Shown in pieces: positions 35,472 through 46,709 of a stretch of DNA of 64,000 nt. Position numbers and translations under genes: made by a program. Under the pieces are notes generated by a model that saw only the letters and a program-made list of their open reading frames with translations, ran no database searches and was not told where the DNA came from. Every line of letters begins with the position of its first letter. The first letter of the stretch is position 1. Source of the DNA: Gymnothorax reevesii (taxonomy: Eukaryota > Chordata > Actinopteri > Anguilliformes > Muraenidae); contig CM056576.1 of assembly GCA_029721435.1 (NCBI GenBank), forward strand, positions 65,863,876-65,927,875. The letters are read 5' to 3'.

Positions 35472-35639
35472 ACTGGTCCAGTGGTGATCATATCTCCCGT
35501 ACTGAGACCTCCCTTGGTGGTCTCAGTGCGGTTCGTTTGAAAGGGGTTTGAATGCGGTTGTTGTGTTCACAAATGCACAAAAAATGCTGACTCATCGATC
35601 TGAGTTAATTTTGAGGGCTGAAAAGGAATAAGCATGAAA

Positions 35640-35845
35640 ACACCCTCAGGGTTTCACGTAGAGGAGACGGTGTGAACTGTTATGAATTTGCAGGAAGCCA
35701 ACGTATTAATCCTTGAAAGATGTGGTCTCCAGATACTCAATCAGCTTTTGTCGTATATCAGGCCCAGTGATTTTCTGCATTCCAACCGAAGCGAGGGAGA
35801 CTGACACAGCATGAAAAAATCAGTTTCCATCCCCAGGGACGTTCT
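35640..35845 (-). pseudogene. OTU cysteine-protease-like segment of Helentron
   Basis: Conceptual translation gives GDGN-stop-FFHAVSVSLASVG followed by ITGPDIRQKLIEYLE. This is the start of an OTU domain, whose catalytic cysteine normally follows DGN. The codon at that position is TGA (complement of 35820-35822), so the active-site residue itself has become a stop. A second stop follows SFKD. OTU domains are known in some fish and invertebrate Helitrons. Confidence 0.65.
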
Positions 35846-35851
35846 TTATTT

Positions 35852-36710
35852 TCAAGCCGCGCCTTTTGTCAAATGAGCCAGGATGAGATAGTTGTGTCCT
35901 GTTGGCAGAGGCGACAGAGGAGCTGGTGATGCCACCTCTTCGACTTCCATCTCCTCCTGACAGGCTTTGGCTATTGCTTCCCATAGGTCTGGATTATCGT
36001 CTTCCCACTTGTTTTCCCAGTCTGTGTATACATTGACGTTCTTATACAGAGGGTTGTTCTGTTTCAGCCAGTACAGCGCCTCCATTACCTTTTTAGACCA
36101 AATGTATTGCATGTAATGTCCTCTGTAAGTAAGTTTACTCTTCAGTTTTAGAGCCAACACTTGTGCTGTATCCGGAAGCCTCAGCAGCAAGGATACCACT
36201 GGCTGCAGCTTAGATGGCACACTTACTGCGCTTCCGTGGATGGCTTTTTGTTCTCCTTTTGGCAGACCCACAAGCTTCATAAAGGGGATCTTCTGGCTGA
36301 TCAGTCTCAGCTCTAGAGGCCTCAGGTAAGCTAATGCGGATGGGATTACATCAAGTGCCAAATCGTTGATCCATGACTGGGTGGGGACTTTTCCACGCTT
36401 CATTGATCCATGACGTGTTGCAGACCCATGATTTGTAGTGCGTTACAAAGATGACTGGCTGATTTGATATTTTAACAACAGCTTGGTTTGCATGATACTT
36501 TTCAGCCTTTATTTCCACAACTGAAGATCGGTAATGAAGTCGGTGGCAAGAACAGCTGGAATAAATTAGGCCTTCCTCTATCTGGGACATGATAACATCA
36601 GCGCTTTCTTCAACAGTTACTGTATTTCTTTGTTCTGTGCTCTGTGACTCTGCATCCTGTTTTCTATTGTTGTCCGGTGCTTTTCGGCAGCTTCTGGCGT
36701 CTCTTCCCAT
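35852..36710 (-). pseudogene. N-terminal region of Helentron protein (DUF6570-like)
   Basis: Two overlapping minus-strand frames (36710-36351 and 36403-35852) form one region after a frame change near 36390. It contains CSCHRLHYRSSVV, IPFMKLVGLPKGEQKAIHGS, LKLKSKLTYRGHYMQYIW and ALYWLKQNNPLYKNVNV. These resemble the conserved region that precedes the Rep domain in animal Helitrons. The Rep domain does not follow; the OTU-like segment is reached within about 20 bases of the frame's end. Confidence 0.65.
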
Positions 36711-36954
36711 TTGTAATTTAGCTTTTCTGTTCTGTCAGAAGCACGGGGAGTCTCAGCAGCCTCTGGCCTATCTTCATACGCTCTGCTCTCTGCTTTATTC
36801 TCTGCTCAACACTTCTAGATTTTCAGCGAGGCATAACTGCTACTCTTCAAATAAATGTGACCTATGGAGCAGTTGCGGTGAAAGAATTAATCGAAAAACT
36901 GAATACTGAAATTCTGTTTGTTTTAAATATCCTTTAAAATTATTAACAACACCA

Positions 36955-37290
36955 ATTACAATGCATATAGGAACACTGATGTGATATCATAACATTTAGA
37001 AGGGAAGGATTTGAATCAAGGTAATGTTTGATTAGTTAAAAATACAACTGCAATAAACCCTTGAAGTACTTTTTATTTAACCCAAAAAAGGTTCATTTTG
37101 CGTGTATTTGATGCAAGTCCTATGCATAGGAAAACTGAGGTGTGTATATCGTAACATTTAGAATTCAAGGAATCAATTTGAATCAAGGTAATATTTGATT
37201 AGTTTAAAAATACACCTGCAATAAATGAAGTACTTTTAAGTAATAAATGAAGTACTTTTTATTTAACCCTAAAAAGGTAAACTTTGTGTG
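36955..37290. repeat. ~175-bp tandem duplication
   Basis: GAATCAAGGTAATGTTTGATTAGTT (37014) and GAATCAAGGTAATATTTGATTAGTT (37182) begin matched stretches that continue through ACCTGCAATAAA and AAGTACTTTTTATTTAACCC. In the second unit AATAAATGAAGTACTTTT is itself doubled. Confidence 0.8.
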
Positions 37291-38854
37291 TCAGTGATCA
37301 GATTAGGAGGATTTGCATTGCAAAATGCGAATCAAATTTCAGCAGTTTTGACAAAATGCTAATCATTATAACAATCCCTTTGCAAAAAAAGCGATTAAAA
37401 AAATCCTAATGATATATCATTGATCCCGACTCACTGGCTTGGGAACTTCCAAGTTCCTGAGCCACATAGCAACAGGAGAAGTTTTTGCTACTTTGCTTGG
37501 CTGTAAAATGATGTTTATTTGCATACCAACTAATCAGCTTCTGGGGAGCGCATGTATGCGCTAGGGAGATCTTGACTGCAGTGTGAGCCATAGCGTATTA
37601 AATTCAGTTTCTCTTTGGATATAGCCACCTAGTTGGCAAGTAAGCTAACTAACGTTAACTAAAGAAAATCTTTGTAAATGGTCATCATATTAAGGTGATA
37701 TGATTTGTTTCTTGCCCCAACTTGACCCAACTTGACTAACTTTATCAGCTGTCAAAGGCATGTACCTATCTGAGGTTTCACGCCTGTTTCGTCCGACTCA
37801 ACTGAATTTTTAAATTTTTGGGACGTTAGCTAATTTGGTGGCTAGTTCAAAAGCAATCGCTTACGTAAAGCTTGCTGGCTAGTGAACCCATGGTACCTAT
37901 GATGCCTATTGGAGAAGTTTTTATAGCTCTGATGTGTCATCTTCAATGCCATCGCACACAGAGGATCTCTTTCAACATTGATGACCCGCTTATTTCACCT
38001 AAAGAGCAAACAGACAGTTCAGGACCGAGAGGTGTTATTTCATGGCTAGTTTTAGCTTGTTTATCTTGTTATGCGGGCAATTGCGTATAATGTTACTCTT
38101 CATTTTAAAAAGCAGCCATCTTCCTACCTAGCTGATGCTAGTTAAGGGGAATCTTTATCATTGCACTAAAGTGATGTGATTTGGTTTTTGCCCTCATAGA
38201 AAAAAATTGCGTGTCTGACCTCAAATTTTTTTGGCATTAACTCGGAATCGTCTTGACTGGATGTCTGCTTCACATTTTCACGCACCCAAATGTTTCTCCA
38301 GCTACCCAAACATCACAGTAAGCCGGTGAAAGTAATCAAAACTTCAGTCATTGCCATGTGGGTTTAGGGAATTGCAAGTTCGCCAGCCTCTCCCGAAACA
38401 TGCACAATGATCTCTAATCATTCCAATGCAAGATGTTGTGACTGAGTTGGAGAGTGCCTTGTATGACTGGATTTGAATTGGTATGAATCATTTCACACCT
38501 CTGATTAGGTGCTAAACAACATCATATGCTACAGTAAGGTATAGATAAAACAGCTTTACTGTAGGTTACAGGTAGTTTACAGACATTTCACAGGGAAATG
38601 GAAATATTTATTGTTGGCCAATTATGTTCGTCTTTTACAAGTATGTAGTCGCTATCAAACTATAGTCTAGTGTAATGGCGACTGCGGGAATCAATCCACC
38701 TGTGCATGCAAACATATTGAATGTTACTGCAAAATTGCGGCAGAAACTACAGGACCTTCAAAAATTTGTGGCATAGTGCTTGGGATTCTATACAGCAGGT
38801 ACATTCTGATTACATTCAAAGTCACATTCGGACATTACATTCTTTGCATTGACT
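37291..38854. other. Unassigned non-coding DNA
   Basis: Scattered GTTAGCTA/CTAACGTTA words and no supportable gene. Confidence 0.3.
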
Positions 38855-38922
38855 GATTACATTCAAAGTCAATGCAAAGACACGCGTGTATTCGCGTCTT
38901 TGCTTTGACTTTGAATGTAATC
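38855..38922. repeat. ~30-bp-arm hairpin
   Basis: GATTACATTCAAAGTCAATG at 38855-38874 is answered by CTTTGACTTTGAATGTAATC ending at 38922. The arms are nearly perfect over about 30 bp around a six-base loop, with one mismatch and a small bulge. Another GATTACATTCAAAGTCA lies just upstream, so this may be the end of a MITE with complex termini. Confidence 0.8.
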
Positions 38923-38997
38923 TGTGGTGCGAAAAATTCATTTTGCGTCCAGTGTGCAAGCGGCTTAACACTATTATTGTCACTAAGGTTTTATCAT

Positions 38998-39785
38998 TAT
39001 ATCCCCGAACGCTGAATGGCGTTCTGGGGTATTATGTTTTTGGTCCGACTGCCGCCGCACTATGTGTTAACAGGATAACTTCAGTAATATGTCAATTGTA
39101 AATTTCAAGTTTTGCATATAGGTAAGTATCATAAGGAGGAAGAACTGATTCAATTTTGTATAATTTACGATTTCTAGATTGGCCACCAGGGGCCAAAAAC
39201 TTATTTATGTGTTAACGCGATTACTTCATTAATATTTCAATTACAAATTCCAAGTTTTGCATTTAAGTAAGTATCATAAAGAGGAAGAACTAATTTGATT
39301 TTGGATAATTTACAATTTCTAGATTGGCCGCCAGGGGCCAAAAACTGAAAAAATCACTGTTTTCATCATATCTCTGGAAATATTTGTCCAATTGACCTCG
39401 AATTAAGTGAAAATGAAAGGTCATGACCTGAGGATGTGTCCCACGATGACTTTATACCTGTTTGGTCCAAAATTTTGACACAAGGTGGAGCTTTGTCACA
39501 TAAAATTCACCATTTTTGCCATATCTTTGGAACTATATTGACATGAAACTATGTGTAACTGCAAGGTCATGACCTCACAACATGTCACATGATGGCATCA
39601 TACCCGTATGGTTCAATATTTTGCCACCAGGTGGTGCTTTGTGGTGGAAAATGACCATTTTGGCCATGTCTTCAGAACCATTTGTCCGATTGACCTGAAA
39701 TTAAGTTCAAATGAACGTCTTTTTAAGGTCTATTCAAGGATTGGGGAATTGGAGGATTGGAGGATTGGGGGCATTCGGGGATATA
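38998..39785. repeat. Element with TATCCCCG hairpin ends and internal ~150-bp repeats
   Basis: The left end TATCCCCGAACGC folds on GCGTTCTGGGGTA. The right end is CATTCGGGGATATACCCCC, an inverted copy of ATATCCCCGAA. Inside are two parts. One is a unit of about 147 bp repeated at 39061 and 39208, with TTCTAGATTGGCCACCAGGGGCC / TTCTAGATTGGCCGCCAGGGGCC. The other is a unit of about 150 bp around CATATCT...GGTCATGACCT..., seen from about 39365, 39516 and 39655. The element looks like a non-autonomous transposon carrying short tandem arrays. Confidence 0.5.
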
Positions 39786-39836
39786 CCCCCAGCCTTCGCC
39801 TCCGACGGCATAAGCCTAGTTTTTATTGGGGGAGAG

Positions 39837-40174
39837 TGTCATCGTTTGGTCCCGCCGGCAGAAAGCAATAAGCGGACGGACACTGGGACCATGTACCCGA
39901 CACCAAAGAAAGGGACCCAAATGCACAGGCTGAGTAAAACTATAAATAAATTTTTAATTTGAAAAATAAAAAAAGAGGAGAGCAGTGGCAATCAAAAACA
40001 GGGGTCCACAATACACAGAGTAAAACACAGAATGCAGCTGCACTGACTGTTTGGCAGTGCAGCTCCTTTACACTCTTCACAGCACCTCCACCTCAACGAG
40101 CAGCAGATTTGGTTCGTTGAGGTGGAGGTACAGACAGCAGGAGGGGGGAAGGCCTTCAGGGCAGGACCATCACA
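39837..40174 (-). mobile_element. Small LTR-like element, copy 1
   Basis: On the minus strand it begins TGTGATGGTCCTGC and ends CGATGACA. Flanks are GAGAG (39832-39836) and GAAAG (40175-40179), a 5-bp target duplication with one mismatch. It contains a perfect 16-bp-arm hairpin (40084-40099 and 40114-40129, loop 14) and an A-rich polyadenylation-like region. The same element is at 57394-57689 on the plus strand. TG...CA ends, the 5-bp duplication and about 300-340 bp length fit a solo LTR. Confidence 0.6.
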
Positions 40175-41555
40175 GAAAGGAATACAGCCTGATTGCTTTG
40201 ATCTCGTACTGAGTTAAGATCACATTTTGAAAATAAATGTGTAACGTACCTTGCATTCTTGTCAATGCATGTTAATTCCAAAATTTTAAGCAGCAACAGG
40301 GTGTTATAATAGGAACACGCTATCCATCGTTTCTCTTCCCGATGATGCAGGCAGAAGAAATAAATGAGCAACCGTCATATTTCATTCCAACTTCATAAGT
40401 TTGGATGATCTGACATAGTTTTGTTTTGAAATTCCATTCAAGTTCCCTAATATTAATAATTCACGAATGCCCTAGTTAGCCAGCTAATTCATATTCGTAA
40501 TGCTTAATATAGATGTAAGCGGTGCAGAAAACATGCCTGAAGCCGCAAAGTAAAATGCAACATTAACGCATCATGCAGATATAGGACAGAGGCTTCTATA
40601 TTCCAACACATTAAAGGTGAGGAGAGGAGCTCATTTGATTGGTGAAGATTTGACTCAGCTGTGTTAAACCCAGACGCGGCTTCTCTCCTCCCTCTTTGTC
40701 ACTTGCGCCGGCAGGAGGGACCAAGGTGGGACAGAGGAGTACTTGCGCCAGGCTGCACCATGCAGGAAATTGCAACAAATGCCTGGACACACCCCGTTGA
40801 CGCGGCCTGGTCTATGAATTTAGAGCCCAAAAAGTTTTCTGCGAGCCTGTCAACTCCATAAAGTTAACATAACATTGTTCTTCCAAAAATATAAAGTTTT
40901 CTGGTTGGTCGTAATTTTTTCTAATTTCCGTGGAAATACATGGATAGGACCTTACATTAATATTGGACAGTTTTGATCAGGATCTTATGATTTGAATAAA
41001 CAGTAAATATTTAAGCATTTTCTTTAAAGCCCTACCAACATGAAGATTAAGGAAAAGACCATTAAGGAAAAATGGATTTCATGAAAAAATATTGTGACTT
41101 ACACCCAAAACTAATGCTCCTACATTCATGTTATCTATATTAGTAGATTCCTTGACCATGAAAACATACCCTTAGCATCTGTAGTCATTTCGATATCATT
41201 AATACTTCAATAGTTATTCACAAAAATCTTTATTTCCTTAATGGCAGTTTTCTTCTGGATCTAGCTCCGTAGCTACTGAAGATACACCAAATCCGTTGAT
41301 GCTTGACCAATTCAGCAGAGTTTCAGCTACATTTTAGTGATAGTTGCTCGTGTGTATCTTTATTTGTTACCTTACAGTGCCTATAATTCCGCAAACACCA
41401 TATTTTTTCTTGTTCTGGATCATAGTATCCAGAATATTGATGGTATCTGGATCCAACTGTTATATGTTATAGAAACTATTGGGAACTTATTCTGTATTAT
41501 TTTGCTAAGCTCTCTGGCCATTTATTGTGGAGTTACATGCACATTTGCCAAAAAT
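40175..41555. other. Unassigned non-coding DNA
   Basis: A GC-richer patch at 40670-40850 resembles a dispersed fish repeat but could not be named. No coding feature. Confidence 0.3.
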
Positions 41556-41559
41556 GGCC

Positions 41560-41790
41560 ATATGTTGCAATGATAAACAATCCTACAAAAAAATTCCTTG
41601 ATCCAGACGGTGATCTGGATCACAACCAGACATGTAATCATCTGTTCCTTGTATCACTATCCACCTTTCCCAAAAATTTCATCGAAATCCACCAAGCAGT
41701 TTTTGTGTAAAGTTGTCAACAGACAAACAGATTGACAAACAGATAGAGGGCAAAAACATAACCTCCTTGGCAGAGGTAACAAGTCGACAT
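41560..41790. repeat. Dispersed repeat with GATCC...CAAACAGA...CCTTGGCAGAGG
   Basis: CTTGATCCAGACGGTGATCTGGATC, then AAAATTTCATCGAAATCC, an ACAGA-rich tract (41720-41745) and CATAACCTCCTTGGCAGAGGTAA. This is the layout of a common interspersed repeat in fish genomes. Confidence 0.5.
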
Positions 41791-41798
41791 GGTCTACA

Positions 41799-42017
41799 AC
41801 ATCCCCCGCTAATCGTGCGCTTCTCATTTTCGAACTCAATCAAGGCCTTTATGGTCTGAAGCTACACACCAAATTTGGTTACTGTATCTGTAGTAGTCTC
41901 TGAGTAAAGCTGTCCCCTTTATCTCGGACGGACGGACGGACGCACACACGGACGGACGCACGGACGGACGGAGGTCAAACCTATATCCCCCTCCCACTTC
42001 GTGTTGGCGGGGGATAA
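41799..42017. repeat. Element with ATCCCCCGC ends and GGAC repeats
   Basis: Left CATCCCCCGCTAA (41799 on) and right GGCGGGGGATAATAA (42007-42021) are inverted copies. A (GGAC)n tract lies at 41926-41970. The right end also folds on itself (ATCCCCC with CGGGGGAT). Same end motif as 14557-14815 and 38998-39785. Confidence 0.5.
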
Positions 42018-42985
42018 TAATGACCATTTGTAAGACTAAAAATGAGGTACATTTCACCAGAGTCTCATAAAATTGAAGGCAGGAGTTGTTTTGAATAATA
42101 ACTCCTGAAGAACTTTGATCATATAGATCTGCAATTCACAGATTGGGTATAAAAAAAAAAAGAAATGATTTTTAGGGGAAGGTTTTGATGGCCGTTTTTG
42201 CACATTGTGCTGAAATCTCATGCGGAAGTTAACAATATGGTGTAAAACATTTTTCAAGTGTACTTACAGATTCAAAATGTAATTTTAAAAATAAATCAGC
42301 TAAAACTGGACACTACCGTACGACTCCTCTTTGATAGTTGAGTACATTTGATTGACGCACATGGCAAATGATGTGGCTTGATATGCGTTATCTGCTGTAA
42401 ATGGAAACTTAGTAACAACGTGCCCATTCATGATATTACGACAACCAAGACTGCTTAAAGAACAAAGCATTGGGCATATGTTTTTTTTTAAGTGGCTTCC
42501 AGACATGATTAGTGGCAGGTTATAGTGTTTTGGGCTTATTTTGAAGTAAAACCTGAGATGCCCTTTCATAAGATTCATTATTGCCACCCATAGGTGTATA
42601 GAATAAAAAAAGAAAAAAAATTATCACAAAGACCATTCTGTTTAGTGTAAAATGGTCAAAGGTAATATTATGGATGAGCATCCCAAATCTGTATCTTCGA
42701 AAAGATTTCTGTTTATCGTGTCTAAAATGGTAGTTGAAGTTGACACTAAGCACAAAAATTTAATAGGTAAATACATGGGTACGTATTGAACTTGTAAATT
42801 AAATTTCTGTCTGATAGTACTCAATTGCTCCCCCTCTTTGGTTGTGCTGATTTCTGAACATGTAGTTGTTAATTTTCAGCCCTTTATTTCCTTACTTACA
42901 CCAACCATATCAATCATTCTGATATAATGTTTGATTCCTCACTGAAATTTTTCAAACAAATTAGCACAATCATTAAAGGAAGGTT
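42018..42985. other. Unassigned AT-rich DNA
   Basis: No feature recognised. Confidence 0.3.
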
Positions 42986-42989
42986 CTTT

Positions 42990-43480
42990 CAGCTCAGACC
43001 AATCAGCAAACTAAAACAGCCTCAGTGATCCAACAATAATCCATACCTCCATTACATCTTGTATGTACTCCTGCAATTCCCTTTATGACAGTTTTGCTCA
43101 AACTACCCAGTCATGGATGTAGCTTGTGCTGAATGTGGCTGCTTGTTTTTTGATGGGTAGAGAAGGGAACATATAAGTTCTTTTATAGACACACTCCACT
43201 GGCTGACCTGCCAGTTAAAGTAAGAATTGATTTTAAAATCTTACTAGTTGTTTTTAACCACCTCATGCATGTGTTCAGCAATACAACTGCGACCTCCGAC
43301 ACCCAGAGGTCTCTCAGGTCATCTAACAAACCACAGTAGATGTATCTTTTAAACCAGCGATCATGGCTGAAACTGACGGGTGATCAGGCCCTCTCTTTTG
43401 GTGCCCTGGGGCTCTGGAACAGTTATAACCCCAAATATATAAAACTCCAAAAAGAAGAAGGAATCTTTTTCGTAACTGAA
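42990..43480 (+). pseudogene. L2-like LINE C-terminal remnant
   Basis: Conceptual translation in shifting frames gives YCNSLYDSFAQTTQSWM, VLNVAACFLMG and WLKLTGDQALSFGALGLWNS, parts of the C-terminal end of L2/Rex1-type reverse transcriptase ORFs. Many stops and frame changes. No 3' tail was found. Confidence 0.5.
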
Positions 43481-43648
43481 CTTTGGCAATTGGAGCGGGG
43501 GCATTGTATACACGTGTGACCAGTTGATTGCCCTGCATAAGCCTGTGCTGTTGCCCGGAGACAGACCTCTGACCCCGCAGGAGTTATGGAGGAGACACCG
43601 GGGTTGCAGATCTGGAGTCAAGCAGAAGGAGAAAAGGAGAAGACAGAA

Positions 43649-44545
43649 TGTGAGGTATCAATCTGGAACCAAACGTGAGAACACAAGATTGCAAAAACGA
43701 GGATTTTATTGAGCGAGGGGGGCAACCCCCGCAGGGCAGAAGGCAACAGTACAAAGTCCGCAATTCAAAAGTAAAAATCCAGTGGGGCAGAAATAGAGTC
43801 GTAACCAGGGCAGCAAACACAAAAATCGTAGTCAGGCAAAACAGATTCGCTACACAGGCAGTGGTTTGTAGGAGAAGCCAAAATCAAAAACCAAAGGGTT
43901 TGAATACATAGATGCAACAGTAATCAATGAAGGGTAAGCCAAAAATCAATAGTCGCACGATCCAGTCAGAAAAGAAACGCAATGAGTATGAGCCGAGTTA
44001 AAGAGCTGCACAGGTAAACAAGAGAGACAATCTGACAGAGAGGAACTGTGAAGACACCTAACAACACTTCCAGGGAGATCACATGGTAAGGAACACAGGT
44101 GCAAGCAGTCAGACTGATTACAAGGGAGCAACACATGAGGGAGAACCTGATCACATGAAGTATAACAGAAGCCAAAACGCGGACAGGGATCACGGGACAA
44201 ACCTATATACAAACATACGGCTCCGGTCAAGGAGTTCTAGCGTGCATAGATAATGAGAGAAAGAACAGCGTGATCAGATGTGGAGATTCCACAGAAATGC
44301 GGCAAAGGAGATTAGGGAGAGATAAGGGGGGAGACTAGAACAGGGCGAGTGCTGAGAGCTTGTTAATCAATTAGTAAGTGAAACTAAACAATCCGTTAAT
44401 TCTCGTTAGTAAGTTAGTATTATATACAATGTTAGTTAGTGTTAGTAACTTTTAGCGAAAACAACAAACTGTTAGTATGGTTAGTAAATTAGTTAATCAA
44501 TCCTCAGATTGCTAATCAAGCAAAGTAATAAAGTTATCGTTTGTC
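43649..44545 (-). repeat. LTR-like dispersed repeat family, copy at 44 kb
   Basis: Reverse orientation. The end (43649 on) mirrors 52033: TGTGAGG...CTGGAACCAAA...GATTGCAAAAA...TTTTATTGA, then GGGGGGCAACCCCCGC, a hairpin beside the polyadenylation-like signal. The other side shows GATCACATG, CTCCGGTCAAGGAGTTCTA and the GTTAGTAA-rich tract with AACAAACTGTTAGTA. Good agreement with the copies at 14, 22 and 51 kb. Confidence 0.65.
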
Positions 44546-44839
44546 TAATAGGAAGGATTCCGCCTAGTTACCTCAACTGACCTCCGGCGGCACGTCACTG
44601 CATACAATACAAAACGTCTGAGATTAGTATTGCTAAACATGACATGCTAGCTTGAAAGCTACATTAATATATACAGGAGAATGAGACTTGGGGTAGTTTG
44701 GTTGATGTCCAAAATGTGTGGAAATGGCTGAGTCGGCTCCCCTCTGCCCTGCTGAGTCCTACCATCAGATACGCATTTTTGGACGGAGCACTGATGGGAG
44801 GGGTCGGAGCTTTCAAATCTTGCCAGCTCTTCAATATTA

Positions 44840-45800
44840 CCAACTATAGCTTTAAGTTCAGCTCCTGCACACAACCATGCCTTTGTAATGTGTGCAGAGA
44901 GCGGTTTTGCCTGGTCTTATTGAAATATGCATGGGTGTTCCCGGTATATATGTTGTCATTAAGGCTGCATATATTGCTCCAAAATGTCAGTGTACTTTTC
45001 CTCATTGATGGTGCCTTCACAGAAGTGCAAGTAAGTCTTGCCAAGGGCACTGACACAGCCATATAGCATGACAGAGCATGGCTTTTTGACTTGCAGGTAA
45101 CAGTCCAGATAGTCCTTTTCTTTTTTGGTCAGGAGCACACCACATCAATTGCTTACAAAAAACCTGGACATTAATTAGTCTAACCACAATACACATTTCC
45201 ATTGGGTGGTTGTTTATAGCAGATGCCTCTGAGCCCAGAGAAGTTGACGCAGTTAACAGTTTTGGACATAGTTAACATAAGGCTTCCTTTTCGCACAGTA
45301 AAGTTTTAATTGGAATTTGTGGATGTAACATCATATTGATGTATTCGACAAAGGTTTCAATAGTAATACTGAGCTGATATGGTCATATGATGGTTTTAGA
45401 TGTAGCGCCATCTGAGTGATGGGAAGTCTTGAGTATTCACCTTAGGCTTACACCTTTCCCTTAGTACACAGAAAGTCCTTCAGATCCCTTGAAACTTTTA
45501 TTTATATTGAGCACCGGGGATGGTGAATTATACAAATCCCTTCATATTGTTGTTTGAGGACAATTATTTTTAAGACGTTCAATGTTCTTCTCACGCATTT
45601 GTGGGCAAACTGGCAATCCTGGGGCCATCTTTGTTCCTGAAGGACCAGGATTTTCTTGGATCTCGCATTTGTACTAAATCATGATTACAATCATCTGCTG
45701 ACATCAGCTGTTTCAAATTAGATCATTAATCAAATTTTTTGCCTCATTTCTAGTCCTAAATTGTCCACATCCCAACATTTGTGGAATGTGTTGCAGGCCA
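44840..45800 (-). pseudogene. Tc1/mariner-type transposon remnant with transposase fragments
   Basis: On the minus strand the region opens (about 45790) with GGCCTGCAACACATTCCAC and TTGGGATGTGGACAATTTAGG, as at the start of a common fish Tc1-like family. Transposase pieces follow: KKPCSVMLYGCVSALGKTYL and FCEGTINEEKYTDILEQYM (about 45080-44960), then HPCIFQ-stop-DQAKPLSAHITKAW, where the DNAKPH-type catalytic segment is altered. Similarity stops near 44850. Left over 5' text is heavily decayed. Confidence 0.65.
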
Positions 45801-46500
45801 GAATGCGAGCAATTGATTTTTTTGCGGCAAATAAAATGAAATTAATCAGAAAAAAAAACATTTAATATCTGGTCTTCATACTGTCACTGCTTTCTGTTTT
45901 ATTGTGTATTTTCTGTACTATCCCAACTTATTCTGATTTTGAAATTTATTTTTAAGTTGTGATTGAAGGCCCATTTTTATTCTTTCGCTATTTAATCTGT
46001 TGTTATGGTGTTCTCCAAACTGTTCCATCTTAGGTCAGTGTATGGCTGTATTATTCCTTGTATTTCTTTTGACTTTTGTTTCCCGTTTATGTCCCAAGGC
46101 CAATCTGACTCAATCCCACCAAAATGAAGCATGAATACCATTTTTTACATGGGGACTAAAAGGGTTAAGGTCTTTTATTGAATTTACATCTCTGCACTAC
46201 TCTTTAGGTTAACTTTTATCTGTTTCTTAAATATTTTTGACAGATTTGGCTCAGAGCATTAATTTTTTACGGTGTTGTTTATTATAAGCAACCTTTTTTC
46301 TTCATTTCTATCACCTATTACAATGATTCAGTACGACAGGAAAAAATATTGAAGCCATTCAAATTCAACATCAGGCACACTAGAGCTCTTAGGTGCGCCA
46401 TCAGAACATGAGCTTTTCAATCACGCCACAAAATTTATCATTCTTTCCAGCAAATGTGGTTACTCTCTCCATGCTTTCACTCAGGACATTAGTTCAGCAT
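45801..46500. other. Unassigned non-coding DNA
   Basis: No feature recognised. Confidence 0.3.
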
Positions 46501-46501
46501 G

Positions 46502-46709
46502 TATGTGCAGGACTAGGAAAAGGGGTCACTTGGGATTTTTTTCCATTCTGAGATTAACGGGGTATCTCAGTGATATACCGGTGATAGTGACACCCCAGCA
46601 CTACTGTACTGTCAATTTCCAACACTCTGCTGTGCACAGATTTTTTGGGAAAATCTCCATTTTCATAAAAGGACACAAGTGACCCCTTTTCCAAGTCCTG
46701 CACACATAT
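46502..46709. repeat. MITE-like element with ~32-bp inverted ends
   Basis: TATGTGCAGGACTAGGAAAAGGGGTCACTTG (in two parts from 46502) has an inverted partner ending near 46709: CAAGTGACCCCTTTTCC then AAGTCCTGCACACAT. About 208 bp in all. The CAGGACT/AGTCCTG core might be hAT-like, but no 8-bp duplication is visible. Confidence 0.7.

Larger units (their letters stand above)
32880..36710 (-). mobile_element. Helentron-type Helitron lacking Rep
   Basis: Minus-strand blocks follow the order N-terminal Helitron region (36710-35852), OTU protease-like segment (about 35845-35640), PIF1-type helicase (35195-33896) and AP-endonuclease-like segment (about 33800-33340). The combination with a C-terminal endonuclease is that of fish Helentrons. 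The HUH Rep nuclease expected between the N-terminal region and the helicase is absent, so a deletion near 35850 is inferred. Stops and frameshifts occur throughout. Element termini were not identified. Confidence 0.75.
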
